Below are positions 53,101 to 64,000 of a stretch of 64,000 nt of DNA, piece by piece. Both the position numbers and the translations under genes were made by a program. The notes under the pieces are model-generated. The model searched no databases. It was not told where the DNA came from and was given only the letters and a program-made list of their open reading frames with translations. Origin of the DNA: Sipunculus nudus (lineage: Eukaryota; Annelida; Sipuncula; Golfingiida; Sipunculidae); contig CM049315.1 in the NCBI GenBank assembly GCA_026874595.1, positions 19,675,664 through 19,739,663 on the forward strand, read 5' to 3'. Each line of letters starts with the position of its first letter. The first letter of the stretch is position 1.

Positions 53101-55612
53101 ATCGTTGCAGTTATTTGGTCTTTAATAAACAGATGATGTCTGCGATGAGCCTAAAGAACCTTTATTTAAGACATACAGCTTTTGCGGCTGCCACCGGAGA
53201 AATTTTACAAACCATGAATTCTTGACGTTGCATCAATCAAATCTTAAAGCTTTAAGCTTATAATATCTATATCTTCATCATATCTCCTTTTTGGACCTAA
53301 TACATTAACATTCCCTAAGCTGTCTTCCAAGCCTTCTTCGCTGCAGAAAGAGCGGCCAGCTATATGGTAAGGGTTCCAGACGCCCCTTACCGGGGCGCTT
53401 GAGCGGAACCTTATCCTATTTTAAGGTATCTTTTCGGTTCACAGGTATCACTTCTGCGCCCGTCAGTCAGCACTGCCTGCATAGAACAAAGCAGCCTTTA
53501 AAGATTCGATGCGTGGTTTAGTTGGAATACAGTTATTGTCAAGGGTTGAACGCGTGGAATAATGGTGGGTGTCTTTATTTATGCATTTATAAGTTAAAAT
53601 AGATAAAAGGTAAAAATATCACTGCTCGATTGTCATCAAACGAATCTCTATGATTAATTCCAGACTACAGTGACTACTTCGTGACAGGTCGTAATTTCTT
53701 GTTATAATCCTCGCCGCCCGACAGTGACACTGGCTTCATATGACTCTTTCAGTAGTCATTTCCCTTTCAATAGTCATAAAGCGGAATGGACGGGAAAACT
53801 AAAACAAAAGATTCGGGAAATTTCTATCATATCTAAATTGGGTCCAGAAAAACGTGATTTGATCTTATTGCATCGGTGCTTAGAAGATCTTAAAATAAAA
53901 ATAAACTTTATTTACTTATTTTAAATAATAAGTAAAACAAGGAGACAAGCAATCAATATATATACCATTTGATGCAGTTCTGTCATGGGAAAGTAATAAT
54001 AATTTACGGGATGAAATTTACGATGAAATTATAATCAGATGCATTGTCAGTTGATGTTATGAATGGCTATACTTATAAACGAAAGGGGTATTTCTTAAGG
54101 GATTTTCTTAATTTTTGGCGTCGGGCCTCGCTAACAGGGCTGTCATGTCTCTAAATAGCCGTTCATCTTAATTGGATCCGATTGGACGATGGCGTGCAGC
54201 GTATAAGGATGTCCTGCAAGGAAAGAAATCCGTATACTCTGTTAATCCGGAGGTCATAGTTGGCTTTTATAAAGTACCCTAGCTGCGACAGCCCTCGCGA
54301 GCAATTTGCAAAATTATTTTTGGGATTCATGAAGCGAGAAAGGTAATATAATTTGCTCCAGAAGTTATCGGTCATTAAATATGTTATTATTTTACAAAGT
54401 CATGTGACACTGAGGATAACGCAATTACTCAAAAGGAATCCTGAAGCAAACACTATAAAAAACAAAGAAATACCGTCTGATCTCCTGATGTTGCGAGGTC
54501 AAGGTCAATGATGCCTTGTGACAGATCTTAATTTGCTTTGTTACCATGAATATGACAGGAAATGTAAAATATTTCTTAGTGTTAGCTGAATGACATCATC
54601 CAGCGCCGTCACTTCAAGAGGAGTTTCTGGAAAGCTGTAATGTGTAGTATGTTCGATTAAACATGTTTAATACTTATCGCCGTTGTCACATACCGAACAG
54701 ATACAAGAACATTTCCTAATTAACATAAAAATAGCATGGATGTTGTTATGCATACATACATTTTCAAAACATATTCAGTGCGTTCGACTGAGGGGTCGAC
54801 AATATAGAGTACAATTCACGCTATTAAAAGCCTAAATTGAGATATTATCTTCCATTATTTTATAAAGATTATTTTAAAGAGTAAATAAATGACATTCAAT
54901 AATCAAAATGGCTACGTTTATGAGTTTATAATTGAGTGTATTTAATGCACTTAACTGTACGTAACACTAATTATAAGGCAAATGAGGTCAAGTAAAATTC
55001 GTGGTTGGATTTAAATAATGGCTGAATGGACTACAGCAAAGAGCTTCATACTGCAGGTGGGCTTCGTCCTTCTGGGAATAACAAGAAAAAAAAATACAAT
55101 TAATTTTACTTCACTTTTGACCATATAAAAAATTCTCTGTACCAAGTGTGATATTGCAACAAAGCTATGAATGCTCTTTTTGAAAAAAAAGTTCATATTG
55201 TAACAAATTATATAATTTACTTTTGAAAAACCTTTGTCAATATTAATATATCTGTAATGTTCTGTCATTGAGTAGATAAAGAACAAAACGATTTTCTCTT
55301 AATCAGATTGAACTTTGGCCTCCAAACGTCTGCTATCTCAATTCATCCAGATCCAGAAAAGAGATTAAACAGACGGTGATTATTGCCACACCCCTTTTCT
55401 GGGTGACCCTTTTTGTCTTTTAGGGACATTCTTTTATGACCATTAACCCATGCAAGCACACATAAAAGAGATACAGTCTAACCCGCACATTAAAGATATT
55501 ATGCAACAAACATTTGGTCATGAATGTCATAGTAGTTGAATAAAAGCCATAGCAAATTGCACAATGTCCTCCAAATGAATGAATTCACTGGTTTGCGTAC
55601 GTTCTAGAACAC

Positions 55613-55658
55613 CCATATGTATCCTGGTTACCCTGGCTTTTACACGGGATACATATGG
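55613..55658. other. 12-bp perfect stem-loop
   Basis: CCATATGTATCC (55613-55624) pairs with GGATACATATGG (55647-55658) around a 22-nt loop. No gene is adjacent. Confidence 0.5.
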
Positions 55659-56090
55659 CACTTCTCCTTAGATACCGTCAAATTACCGTACCCCCAAGGG
55701 CATGCTGTGGGCGTATGGCACCATTCTCAACCTATCATTTTACAGAATACCCTGACTGTCAGTCATGCACCAAATAAATAAATGAGCCTTTTTTCGGAGT
55801 GTGATGTAATTGATTCCTGACACCTGCCGGTCTTTGATGTGTGGACGGTGCCATGAAATTAACTAGCTCGCTCTTCTTAATCTACCAGAAAGTGAATACC
55901 GACGTCTATCAGTGGTAAAAAATCAAAAAAGGCTGGACCCAAACACATTCCCATATTTTAAGGTATCTAATTTGGGCATGCATGAAAATTGCTATTTCGT
56001 AAACACTTAGCATTGTGCTTCTATCCATATACATATAAAATGGCTTATTTCAACCCCCCCCCCCTTTTTCTCTCTCTGAGTTCTTCTGTA

Positions 56091-56135
<45 letters not shown>

Positions 56136-57301
56136 TGAATATGCTTGCTCAAAGTTTGATTAAGAGCGCCTTGCGGCATATTTATTTGATGCAAAGATGG
56201 TTTTAGTTACCATGACAACGAAGTGCACAATCGGTTCTGTGCTCCGAACTTGGTATTGTATGACATGAGTCATTATTTGTCACTGTCTCAATGTTAATAC
56301 ACTTATTGATTCTACAAGTTTACGCCAGTTATCGTGTCGGCTCTAACCAACACATACACGCACATCTACGCACCCCTATTCCAACTGAAGACAAAGGTCC
56401 TCCATTGAACTTAAAGCAAGAAATCCGCTTATTTCCATTTCCTTCATAACAATTATAGGGAAACACCTTCAAGTGGAACTGAACGGAAATATCTATAACT
56501 GTAGTTGAAAGAATGGCCTTTAATCAAAGGGAAAGAAAACGTCGCTCCGAAAAAAATATTCTAGTATTTTGAAGTTCATGCGATTTGACGATGCTATAAC
56601 CAACCTCATTGAACAGGGAATTAAATAAACGTATGAAATTTGAGTTTATCATGGATTTTCGAATTTACTTTGAACTAGAAAATCCAGAATCCATAACAAT
56701 TACTTATACCCTAGCCACGCCCGTTGCTTCTTTATTTGATCTTGCGTGTCACCATGGTCACTTATGCTTGGTACTATGCGCTCACAAGACAGGCTGGGAA
56801 GCAAGTTACGATCCTGTTCCCAAAACCCTTACCAGGTATCCTGCTGATAACTTATGTATTTAACAAAGCAAATCGTGCCCGTTTTTTTTACTCATTTGAC
56901 ACGCTATATATACACCTGTTCACATTACACTTTCTGTGATCGGATTGGCTTGTATATTGGTTGTGGAGACTGTAGAGACATTTCCCCCCCAAACACTGCC
57001 TACGTTCAAATATCAGATATCAGAATTCCGCACCATTTGTCCGAGGCTCACACACAACCGTGAGAGAGTCCGAGCAATCTTGAAAAAAAGAACTTCAGCG
57101 GATGACCTTGGGAGAAGATCATTGTAAAAAAATATCAGGTCCAAAAATAAAAATGTTATCTGTTACTATATTACCTCACCCGAAGGTCATTTATTTTTAG
57201 ATTTAACAATGGCGGAATAAAGAAACCAAATCGATCAATGTTTTTTTGCACTCTGAGAGGCCTCAAAAAGCCCCAACTCCCTTAAAATGACCCAAATATT
57301 G

Positions 57302-57356
<55 letters not shown>

Positions 57357-57769
57357 AACTCATCAACCCCTATAAGCCTTCAAATGAGTCGAATAAAGTC
57401 CCTCTTCTGAATGATGATAAAGCTGGCTGGAATAAACCGTAAAGCTGGCTGTATAAAGTTTGAAGCATCCCAATATACACTGACCGTTTCCCCTTATGAA
57501 TGCTGCCCTTTCCAGACTAATATATGTTTATATTCTACATCGGTGGCGTCGCTAGTCATTACAGGTATATACGTATATTTATCAGTCGGGCTAGAGTTTA
57601 TTGAAGGGTACATTTAAATTGAAATAAGGTTTGTTTGACGGTACTAAAACCTTTAGAATGAAGCCACTGAGGACGATTTTGGAGGCTTTAATCCACACCT
57701 AAAATTTCAAAGAAATTCATCGGTTGCTGTTAGCGATATTACTCACTCATTTATCTCTAGAGTGAAATG

Positions 57770-58870
57770 GGGCAATAATGGTGCATAATACGCTTGTGGT
57801 ATGTCTTTTGTGACCTCTGACCTCATTAATTTTAAATATGTGGGGGTTTTGCAGAAATTTTATTTCGTTGAGAAATTCTCTTGTATTATATTAATAATGA
57901 GCTTCATGAAAATCAATCAAAATTTTGGTTAGCCATCACGACGTCACCAAAGTCTGGAGACCTCTAACTTAGGTGATATAACATTGGTTTATATTTCTGT
58001 TGAGTTTCATCAAAATTCTTCATGTTCCTTGTAAGTTATCGCGACCACGCCACAAAGTTCCCTTGTAACCTCTGACCTCATTAAATATGCGTGGATCATG
58101 CCTATAATCTAATTCGGGCGAAATAACCTATTGATAAGTAGCTTTGGCGAGTCCCGTGAAAATCATGCCTAGCCCTGGTAAGTAATCTCGGCAACAATAA
58201 TTTAACGGACGGGCGAAACCACAAAGTATAGCTTGGTGATATATATTATATTATATTTATATAATATATATTTCATATTAAATTTAATATGCGTTAATTT
58301 TGCCGAGAATTTAATTCAGGTGAGAAACTCTATTGGTTAATTTTATAATGACTTTCATGAAAATCCATCAGCTTTTTGTTACCCATCACGGCACAAACCC
58401 AAGTCTGGTGACTTCTGGCCTCATTAAATATCCACGGATTCTGCTAAGAATCGGACTCAGGCGAGATGAGATAAAATATTTGTTAGTAGTTCTGGTGAGT
58501 TTCGTGAAAATCCATCGAAGCCCGAGTTATGATATGTCGGGGACGCTCAAGTTGACGAACGGACGCAAAACACCGCCACGAAGTAGTCCGGTGCCATCTA
58601 ACCTCATTATCATGCGTGGATGTTGCCTATAATAAAACTAGGGAGACATAATCTATTGGTAAGTAGTTTTAGTAAGTTTCCTGAAAATCCATCTCGGCCC
58701 CGACAAGTAATTGCATCGACACTAAAGGTTAGCAGACGACCGTGTGTGTATACCTTAATATGTCCCGTTTATGACGGCCTTATGAAAAATGAAAAAGGGT
58801 GGTACATAGCGCCAACTATCTTGAGTACAAGAAAAGCTATCTTAGACCTTTGATCATGCCATCTTAACAG
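57770..58870. repeat. Degenerate repeats around CTCTGACCTCATTAAATATG
   Basis: GACCTCATTAA-like words at 57817, 58075, 58407 and 58598 are each followed by a GTGGAT-TGCC-like stretch, a GAGA/GGCGA stretch and TTTCATGAAAATCCATC or a variant. The order is kept, so these are diverged copies of one repeat at irregular 190-330 bp spacing. Confidence 0.6.
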
Positions 58871-59172
58871 CGATACATCGACCAGTCCTTAAGAAGTCTA
58901 TGTGCCGAGGTCATTCTCTGAAAGGTTTTAAATAACTACTTACTAATATGAATAATTTGAAAAGAATCTGCCAAAAACTGCCAAAAAAGGCAGTACTTCT
59001 ATATAAGATAATGTTTTCCCCAGGATCTTTTGTCATACTTTTTTCCCCAAAGAGTTCATCCTGCCTTCCTTGAGATATTTAACATTTATATAAACACTGA
59101 GGGTCTAGGTCGCATTCATAGTTTAAATACGCTTTGTACTCTCATCCATATCAAGGCATGCGAGGTTTGAAA

Positions 59173-59720
59173 AACAAGGGACCCATGGGTCACGGCGCTC
59201 AGCTGATCATGATGTATCATAAATGTATCACCATTGTGATACTATGTTGAGTAGATAAAGCTTAGAATATCATGGTCATGTTGGGCTTTTATAAAGGAAT
59301 ATAATTTAATATGTGAGTAAATGATATATGAAATAACCTGACTGATGGATTAATATGGAGTAAAATATAGTGGTTTATTTTTTATTTATTTGGGAGAGGT
59401 CGAAAAAAGCAATTTATTTAAGCAAATATGAATGCAATGACAGTATGCTAAACAGTGGTATAATGATGATAAGGCTATTTGTTGAAGGATCTATAGTGTA
59501 TGGAAAACTGCAAGAGTTCAATTTGACACTCGGATACAAGGTTATGATTAACTATGCTGATGAGGGGATTTATGAATTTGTGACTGTATGACATAATATC
59601 TTGACAAGATCGGTCTTGACAAGGTACATTATTTTGATGCCCCTCACATCTACATATTACACAATATTGACATAATTTCTGGCATGTACATAAGTACCTA
59701 TGGACAAATGGTCAACAATA
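59173..59720. repeat. About 550-bp repeat, first copy (second at 63090-63640)
   Basis: Opens AACAAGGGACCCATGGGTCA and CGGCGCTCAGCTGATCATGA, and ends near TTTCTGGCATGTACATA. It aligns over its length with 63090-63640, 3917 bp downstream in the same orientation. It contains the 12-bp palindrome GACCCATGGGTC. Confidence 0.85.
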
Positions 59721-60446
59721 CTGAACCACCTGGAAGGTTAAAATCTAAAAAAATATAATGAAATGTAGATAATGTTTGAGAGGAAGAGGTAATCTGGGCC
59801 ATGGTTGGTTTATTTGATTGAAGAAAATGTTGCAAATAATATTTGAGACCTGACCATGCCTTTCCATTGGTTACCTTTTTGATAAGCATTCCACAGGTGC
59901 AATGACTTAAAGGGGGGGGGGGGTTGTGTTATGATCAGAGTTACAATGCCTCTGTCTCTCTGTCTCTCTGTAGATATTTTCTTTAATTATTAAATTTTAT
60001 GCTATAGCCATAGAACTATTGTTCACAGTGCCAAGGAGCAAAGTCTCAGTGGGATGAAGAAGGGGATGGTGAGAGTTACAACACCCTTGCATATACATAC
60101 AGGATATGAAATTTAATTCAACAGTGCTTATAAAGAAAAAGTTTATTCACGAACATTAAATATTTAAAACAGACAGAAAGATGGAGAAACAAAGCAAATA
60201 ATTTTTTCCCCATTCTACTAAGCCAAGAAAAAATTAACAATATTTGCATTTATTCCTTTTTTTCATTACATAGTTTTAATCCAAGTTTCCGAATGTTACT
60301 ATAAATTTACAGTATAACATACATGTGATTGTTAATACTAGTATTTCAGTTGATTCACATTTCTAAATTGCATCAACATTTATAGCTAATGTATCTAGTT
60401 TATAGTACATGTCAACAGAATGGAATGGAGGGAGGAAGGTAGGCAA

Positions 60447-60516
60447 TTAGGGAGAGAGAGAGAGTGAGAGAGAGAGAGAAAGAGAGAAAGAAAGATGGAG
60501 AAAGAAAGAGAAAAAG

Positions 60517-60570
<54 letters not shown>

Positions 60571-60600
60571 CAAGACTGCCAGAGAAAGAGAGAAAGAGAG
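60447..60600. repeat. (GA)n-rich low-complexity tract
   Basis: GAGAGAGAGA with AAAG interruptions for about 150 bp. Open frames on both strands are composition artefacts. Confidence 0.9.
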
Positions 60601-60749
60601 GCTCTCTGGTAATTACTTCCTGACCCAGCCTGACCCAGACACTCACAGTGGCAGTAGGTCAGACCTGAAGGTGTTATGTAACTGCCCAGTACACTGCGTT
60701 TATACTGATCTGATATAAACAATGAAGACATGGTACCTGGAAACTTGAA

Positions 60750-63060
60750 TGAAATCTACAGTTTTTGATCAATTGGTTTCATATTTAAGATTTTAACAGA
60801 TGAAATGTTAATGTGTACATGCTGTGAAAATTTAATCCACAGCACTAACAGGAAAAAATTGAATATTTATATCTTTTTAAATGGTATCAGGAAAAAAAGA
60901 AAAGTATTCTCAGCTATAAAACTAATACATGTGTTAAAATAAATCCAAGGATCAAAACACCCAATATATTATACCAGGAACAAACTGGAGTTGGGAATGT
61001 TTAATTTTATGAACTGAAATAAAGGACCAGCAATATAAATTTTGATTATTTAGCCAGTATCATGTAACAACTAATACAACCATGAGTTATAAGTCAAATT
61101 AAAATCTTTAATGAGCACTTGTCTGAGTAATATTTTAAATTTTTGACATATTTATTTATTATTCTAATTTTGTAATAAATATAAACCAACAAGTTAAACA
61201 CCTGGAAAAGACCTGGAAATTTAGATTAATTTAATATAATCAACTGCATTCTTGTCTATCATTATCTTGCTTCATATAATCCCTAATAGTAAACAATTTA
61301 TTTTAATTATTAATTTTTCATTTTTAATGGTTGAAATGAAAAATACCCAATGGTGACTTCATGGTATCATTTGAAATATAATTTTGGCCATCCATGGAAG
61401 ATCCATAAATGATCAGTAATTGCAAGGTAATCCCCTGTAACTCATTAATCATAAATTCCTTTTCCATTTATTTTTTTTTAAGTTCTTATCATAAACCAAG
61501 AATTAAAAAAAAAAAGTTTATTGTTATGTTTATGGCCTAAACAAATACCAGTGGAGGGGGTTGGACAGTTAGATCCAGTTGAAGCCACCCAAGAGCTGGC
61601 TGGCTGCAGAGTGCCTTGATTGAAGCATGCATAATTGGCCTGAAAGGTCAATGTGGGGACATAAAAGAAGGGCTTCAGTACAGCCAAGGAGTGATATGGT
61701 CTCATAAAAACTTTCATAAAAGCTAGTTTTTGACCAATTCTTTTTCTAACTTCAGAATTTAGAAGCTAAAATCCTTACGTGTGCAAGATATGAAAATTAA
61801 ATCAACAGTGCTAACAGGGAAAAAATATGCCATGGCCAAAGTTGGGCAAAATTTAAGGTACTGATTTTATATTTATGCTAATAACTTATAAAATTTGAAA
61901 AATTCAGAACTAATTTTGGGAATACAATTGAATCTTGAATAAATAATGTTATATCCCTGGCAAAAAATCTCTTCCTTCAGCAATTTTCATGTAAAGAGAG
62001 TAAATCTATTTCTATTTTTTTACAAATTGGGCCTAGAACTTAAAACAGTTACACAATACTGACATCATTTCTGGCATATGCATAGCGAATGTATAGAAAA
62101 TTATGTATATTATATATGATCAAAGTCAGATCAGTGGTTTTGATATTAGGCAATCTTAGAGTGTAACAATGGGTTTTTAATGGAAAAATGAAGTTTTTTC
62201 TTAATATCTCGAAAGAATGCAGTCCTAGTGACCAAACTTTTAGTATGGTAGAGGATTTGGGGGACATCTAACTGTATCCAAAATTTATTCAAACTTAGAG
62301 CTGAAGCTGGGGAGCTGAGCTCTAGTAAACTGCATAACACTAGCTTGATGTAAACAATATGTGACATGGTGCTTGAAAACTTGAATAAAATCTACAGTTT
62401 TTGATCAACTGATTTCAAATTTTTTGTTTTAACAGTTGAAATGGTAACAAAAACATGCTTTGAAAATTAAATCCTCAGCAGTTACAGGAAAAAAATGTGC
62501 CATGGTCAAACTTGGGCAAAATTTAAGGTACCAATTTTATATTTTTGCCAATATTTAAAAAAAAATTAACAGATTATGATCTAATTTTTGGTATACAATT
62601 AAATTTTGATTATTTAAAGTAGTACTACTGAAAAAAAGTTCCTACCTTTGACACTTTTGGTCTTAAGTGACCAAATATCTTTCCTCATTTTTTTAAAAAG
62701 TCCATTATGTTTGGGTCCATAACTTTTTTAAATTAAATAATACTGACTTAATTTCTGGCATGTACATAGGAACCATATAGAGGAATATTTATGGTAAAAA
62801 TGAAGAAAACCAGATGAGTGGTTTTGATATTAGCCAGTCCTGAAGTGTGAAAATAGATTTCTAATAAAAACTTGAGGTTTTTCCTTAATATCTCGAAGGA
62901 AGGAAGTTATATTTACCCAATTTTTGGCATGGTAGGAGATTTTGGGGACATCTAAATGTATTCCGAATTTCAGATTCGTAGGTCCAATGGTGTCGAAACG
63001 TGCCAGTCTTACGGAAGGACATCTGGACAGACGGACGACGGACAATGGACCACGACTATA
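60750..63060. repeat. Array of diverged 0.67-0.68 kb repeats
   Basis: CTACAGTTTTTGATCAA-like starts lie at about 60757, 61724 and 62391, each followed by GAAAATT(T/A)AATC and CAG-GTTAACAGGAAAAA-like sequence. CTGGCAT(G/A)T(A/G)CATAG modules lie at about 62065 and 62748, each followed by GTGGTTTTGATATTAG, TTAATATCTCGAA and GGACATCTAA. The last two units are about 670-685 bp apart. No coding sequence. Confidence 0.75.
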
Positions 63061-63089
63061 GCTCAGATGACTTATAGTCAGCTGAGCTA

Positions 63090-63640
63090 AACAAGGGACC
63101 CATGGGTCACGGCGCTCAGCTGATCATGATTGGACTATAAATGTTTCTCCACTGTGATACTATATCAAGTCGATAAAGCTTATGAATATCATGGACATGT
63201 TGGGCTATTATAAAGGAATTTAATGTAATATGTGAGTAAATGATAAATGAAATTACCTGACTGATGGATTAATAGAGTCAAATATAGTGGTTTATTTTTT
63301 ATTTATTTAGGAGGGGTTGAAAATTGTGATATATTTGAGCAAATATGAATGCAGTGACAGCAGTAATAAGCAGTAGTAGAATGATGATAAGGCTATTTGT
63401 TGAAGGATCTAAAGTGTATAGTAGTCTGCAAGCTTTCAATTTGACAGATATGATGTTGTGATTAACTATGCTGATGAAGTGATTCATGAATTTGTGACTG
63501 TATGACACAATATCTCTTTAGTCTTGACAAGGTACATTATTGTGATACCCACTATCATCTATGTCTACATATTAAACAATACTGACATAATTTCTGGCAT
63601 GTACATAGGTACCTATAGACGAATAGTTATACAAAATATT
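63090..63640. repeat. About 550-bp repeat, second copy
   Basis: Same opening and closing words as 59173-59720 with small indels. It is directly preceded by a GACGGACGACGGACAATGG tail and a 13-bp imperfect hairpin (63058-63086). Confidence 0.85.
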
Positions 63641-64000
63641 AAAGTATGAATATATCTGATTCATCTTGTTCTTGCTTACTGAGGCTGACTTAGGGATTGG
63701 GTTCGGAGAAGGGAAAAGTGAGGGCAGCACGAAGGTGGATGTAGAAATATTCTATTGTAATGTTTTTCATTTATATAAGAATATGAAAAGCTAAGAGGAA
63801 AGGGGCCCTCCTACTTGGTTACAGTAAAGTTCTAAATATATGATTGCAATTAATACTCTGACAAGACTGTCATGAAGAAAAAAAGTAAAAGTTTTGAGAA
63901 ACTGTGATGCATATGAAAATTTACAGATGGACAGGCAAGTTGACAGAATGGACTAATACCTTTATTTCACTTTCAAGGGAATAATGCATTTAAGTTTATA

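Larger units (their letters stand above)
49000..57700. other. Intergenic region without recognisable genes
   Basis: Apart from a dispersed repeat at 49936-50145, small stem-loops, an (AT)n at 56093-56133 and an (AC)n(AT)n at 57302-57353, I see AT-rich sequence only. Short open frames around 50277-50807, 53724-53924 and 56609-57127 show no family motif and no splice-consistent continuation. Confidence 0.65.

Noticed and set aside
53724..53924. Charged 66-codon frame
   Set aside because: No recognisable motif, no exon borders in agreement; left unannotated.
56609..57127. Four overlapping frames of 63-84 codons
   Set aside because: Different phases, no shared protein family and no clear splice sites joining them.
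60395..60731. Ser/Leu-rich and Arg/Glu-rich frames
   Set aside because: Produced by the (GA)n tract on both strands.

Overview
The window looks like nuclear DNA of an invertebrate animal, most likely a marine lophotrochozoan such as a bivalve mollusc. The reasons are AT-rich sequence, large spliced introns with GT-AG borders, many (AT)n, (GA)n and poly-G/poly-C tracts, and a dense load of short inverted-repeat elements of kinds common in marine invertebrate genomes. The taxon is inferred from style only; no ribosomal, mitochondrial or other marker gene is present. There are no bacterial operons, CRISPR arrays or phage genes.

One protein-coding gene can be reconstructed: an SLC6-family sodium- and chloride-dependent transporter on the + strand. 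It has 13 coding exons from the ATG at 8722 to the stop at 48098-48100. All splice phases agree and the product is 603 residues with twelve membrane helices. Its residues at the sodium and chloride sites, and the W..C..WNT..C pattern in extracellular loop 2, point to the GABA/taurine/creatine branch. The substrate cannot be fixed from sequence. Exon 1 is separated from exon 2 by a 24.3 kb intron; exons 2-13 lie in 33153-48100. Poly(A) signals lie near 48976-48996.

The most unusual structure is at the 3' end of intron 1. A 76-bp module has been tandemly copied 14 times (31461-33204). Each copy carries a branch-point-like CTTAC/CTCAC, a pyrimidine tract, an AG, and the first 52 nt of exon 2. 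The last copy is the real exon; the 13 upstream copies are potential decoy acceptors. Because 76 is 1 modulo 3, and because each copy has a TGA in one of its frames, splicing to an upstream copy should give a shifted or prematurely stopped message. A 709-bp TTA-flanked inverted-repeat element (31661-32369) sits inside one copy.

Layout: 1-8721 is upstream intergenic sequence with a 2-kb long-inverted-repeat element (2134-4225) and small elements. 8855-33152 is intron 1, with a dead non-LTR reverse transcriptase fragment (minus strand, about 10830-11305), a Harbinger-like remnant (14235-15431), tandem repeats at 17.3-18.3 kb, a tRNA-headed SINE at 19.2 kb, a 52-bp repeat at 27.1 kb, a GGCGGATCC-type element at 29.9 kb, and the exon-2 array. 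33153-48100 holds the remaining exons with short introns; intron 3 carries a 24-bp hairpin-forming minisatellite. 49000-57700 shows almost no recognisable gene content. 57700-64000 is a block of degenerate repeats with no gene.
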